Shown here: piece by piece, positions 62,450 through 64,000 of the stretch
Layout of the letters: each line of letters begins with the position of its first letter
How positions within the stretch are numbered: position 1 is the first letter of the stretch
Assembly (NCBI GenBank): GCA_029203105.1
Contig: CP119318.1
Coordinates: 4,478,501-4,542,500, forward strand
Direction: 5' to 3'
Length of the DNA: 64,000 nucleotides
DNA from: Candidatus Kaistia colombiensis
GTDB taxonomy: Bacteria > Pseudomonadota > Alphaproteobacteria > Rhizobiales > Kaistiaceae
The notes under the pieces: model-generated
Databases searched by the model: none
What the model was told of the DNA's origin: nothing
Seen by the model: only the letters and a program-made list of their open reading frames with translations
Program-made: the position numbers and the translations under genes

Positions 62450-64000
62450 CTACGCCCCCACCACCTCGCCCGGCGCCGCCTGCCGCACACCGGCGCGATT
62501 GCCGCGGATCAGGTCCGATGCCTTTTCGCCGATCATCACCGTCGGCGCATTGGTGTTGGAGGAGACGAGGCGCGGCATGATCGAGCTGTCGCAGACCCGC
62601 AACCCCTCGACGCCGTGCACCCGAAGCTCGGGGTCAACGACGGCTTCCTCGCCAAATCCCATCCGGCAGGTGCCGACCGGGTGATAGGCGGTGCGCGCCG
62701 CCGAGCGGGCGAACGCCTGATATTCGGCGAGGCTCCGCACGCCCTTTCCGGGAATGTGCTCGGCCGCGATGAACGGCCGGAACGCTTCCTGCGCCATGAT
62801 CTCCTGGCTGATCTTCACGCCGTCGACGGCGCGGTCCAGGTCATACGGATCGGAAAAGGCGTTGGTGTCGATGCGCGGCGCATCGTTCGGGTCGGCCGAG
62901 CGCAGCGTGACCGAACCGCGCGAGCGCGGGCGCAGGTGATAGGAATTGAGCGTGCAGCCATTGCCGCCGGGTACCGAGCCAACCCCCTTCTCGACGCCGG
63001 CGCCGGGCAGGAAGTGGAATTGCAGATCCGGTGTCTTCTCGGCCCGGTCACCCCACCAGAACGCGCCGCCCTCGACGATATTCGAGGCCACCGGCCCCTT
63101 TCCGAGCGCCAGATATTCGAGCCCCGCCATCACCTTCCAGTGCGGCTTCTTGTATTTGTCGAAGCTGTACGGCCCGGTCAGCTGGTAAACGATGTCGATA
63201 TTGGTGTGGTCCTGCAGGTTCTGGCCGACACCCGGAAGATCGTTGACGACCTCGATGCCGTGCTCGCGAAGATGCGCCGCTGGACCGATGCCGGAAAGCA
63301 TCAGCAGTTTGGGCGAGCCGATCGCGCCGGAGGCGATGATCACCTCGCGGTCGGCGCGCAGGATTTCGCTCCGCCCGTTGGTGGCGATCTCGACGCCGAC
63401 GGCGCGGCCGGATTCGACGACGATACGGCGGGTGAGCACGCCGGTGCGCACTGTCAGGTTCGGCCGCCCGAGCGCCGGATTGAGATAGCCGACCGCCGTG
63501 CTGCAGCGTTTCCCCTTGCGGGTGGTGGTCTGATAGAAACCCGTTCCCGCCTGATGCGCGCCATTGAAGTCCGGGTTGAAGGGCAGGCCGGCTTCCTGCG
63601 CCGCCTGCACGAAAATTCGGGTCAGTGGATGCGGATTGCCGCTGCTGACGCCGAGCGGGCCGCCTTGGCCGTGATAGGCGCCGGCGAAGGTGTCGTTATC
63701 CTCGGAGCGGCGGAACAGCGGCAGAACTTCGCGGAACGACCAGCCGGTGCAGCCCTCTTCCTCGGCCCAGGCGTCATAATCCTCCGGACAGCCGCGGGTG
63801 AAGACCTGCGCGTTGATCGAGCTGCCGCCGCCGAGCACGCGCCCCTGCGGATAGGGGATGGTGCGGCCGTCGATGGACCGGCCTGGCTCCGTCTCATAGC
63901 CCCAGGATAGCGGGCCGGCGGAGATCTTGAAGAAGCCGACCGGCATATGGATGTAGCGATCGGTATCGCGCGGGCCGGCCTCGATGAGCAACACCGACAC
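62450..64000 (-). CDS. GMC family FAD oxidoreductase, choline dehydrogenase-like (N-terminus outside window)
   Basis: At least 516 residues; the FAD GxGxxG start lies beyond 64000. Visible: LLIEAGPRD, the GMC signature GRVLGGGSSINAQVFTRGCP, ASGAIGSPKLLMLSGIGPAA, NLQDHTNIDIVYQ, catalytic His in YHPVGTCRMGFG and the C-terminal NTNAPTVMIGEKASDLIRGN. It oxidises a primary alcohol such as choline, a polyol or an aryl alcohol. The substrate cannot be told from here. Confidence 0.9.
   Translation of the reverse strand: MSVLLIEAGPRDTDRYIHMPVGFFKISAGPLSWGYETEPGRSIDGRTIPYPQGRVLGGGSSINAQVFTRGCPEDYDAWAEEEGCTGWSFREVLPLFRRSEDNDTFAGAYHGQGGPLGVSSGNPHPLTRIFVQAAQEAGLPFNPDFNGAHQAGTGFYQTTTRKGKRCSTAVGYLNPALGRPNLTVRTGVLTRRIVVESGRAVGVEIATNGRSEILRADREVIIASGAIGSPKLLMLSGIGPAAHLREHGIEVVNDLPGVGQNLQDHTNIDIVYQLTGPYSFDKYKKPHWKVMAGLEYLALGKGPVASNIVEGGAFWWGDRAEKTPDLQFHFLPGAGVEKGVGSVPGGNGCTLNSYHLRPRSRGSVTLRSADPNDAPRIDTNAFSDPYDLDRAVDGVKISQEIMAQEAFRPFIAAEHIPGKGVRSLAEYQAFARSAARTAYHPVGTCRMGFGEEAVVDPELRVHGVEGLRVCDSSIMPRLVSSNTNAPTVMIGEKASDLIRGNRAGVRQAAPGEVVGA

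Overview
The window is very GC-rich and densely coded. It looks like part of a chromosome from an alphaproteobacterium, most likely order Hyphomicrobiales (Rhizobiales). The pointers are three CUT2-type sugar ABC importers in 64 kb, GGATCCCGG/CTCTCCCTGAGGGAG intergenic palindromic repeats, a TTAA-N7-TTAAC CtrA-type box, and split urease and nickel (NikKMLQO, NikR) genes. I cannot name the genus. I saw no tRNA, rRNA, CRISPR, phage or insertion sequence.

Layout. (1) 1-3663, minus strand: a tightly overlapping operon of a class I mannose-6-phosphate isomerase, a GT4 glycosyltransferase fused to an extra C-terminal domain, and a GH130-like protein. (2) 4083-13695, plus: a GntR regulator, a CUT2 sugar importer whose ATPase has an unusual C-terminal extension, a D-apionate-lactonase-like protein, a D-erythronate-dehydrogenase-like protein and two SDR dehydrogenases. 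This is a branched-sugar/tetronate catabolic locus. (3) 13886-15008: an FAD oxidoreductase of the L-2-hydroxyglutarate oxidase type. (4) 15337-35127: a nickel/urease superlocus. It holds ureEG (minus), ureDABC plus a urea transporter (plus), an L,D-transpeptidase, an MBH-like Mrp cation/proton antiporter operon whose last gene is ureF, nikR, a DUF1576-type membrane protein and the ECF nickel importer nikKMLQO. (5) 35189-44524: an autotransporter behind a CtrA box, a class V aminotransferase, two Lrp/AsnC regulators, a saccharopine-dehydrogenase-like enzyme, and a DUF59 + amidohydrolase pair. (6) 44699-61368: two more CUT2 importers arranged around a pentose-type catabolic set (rpiA, RpiR regulator, HAD phosphatase, xylulokinase, aldehyde dehydrogenase, SDR, LacI regulator). 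(7) 61398-64000: an alpha/beta hydrolase and a truncated GMC oxidoreductase.

How it fits together. NikKMLQO would import nickel under NikR control, with a candidate operator upstream of nikK. UreE and UreG would deliver it to UreABC with UreD and UreF. The urea transporter would supply substrate, and the Mrp antiporter could help with the pH and cation load from ammonia. RpiR-type operator copies (TAGTTTTACTA-like) lie upstream of two importer operons and near the aldehyde dehydrogenase, which suggests one regulon.

Caveat. At least eleven genes carry reading-frame breaks, concentrated at 3.0-4.4, 13.9, 15.4-18.7, 20.7-21.9 and 46.8 kb. Many look like a single duplicated base in a short homopolymer, so draft-sequence error is more likely than gene decay. 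Coordinates of those genes are the outer limits of the reconstructed gene.
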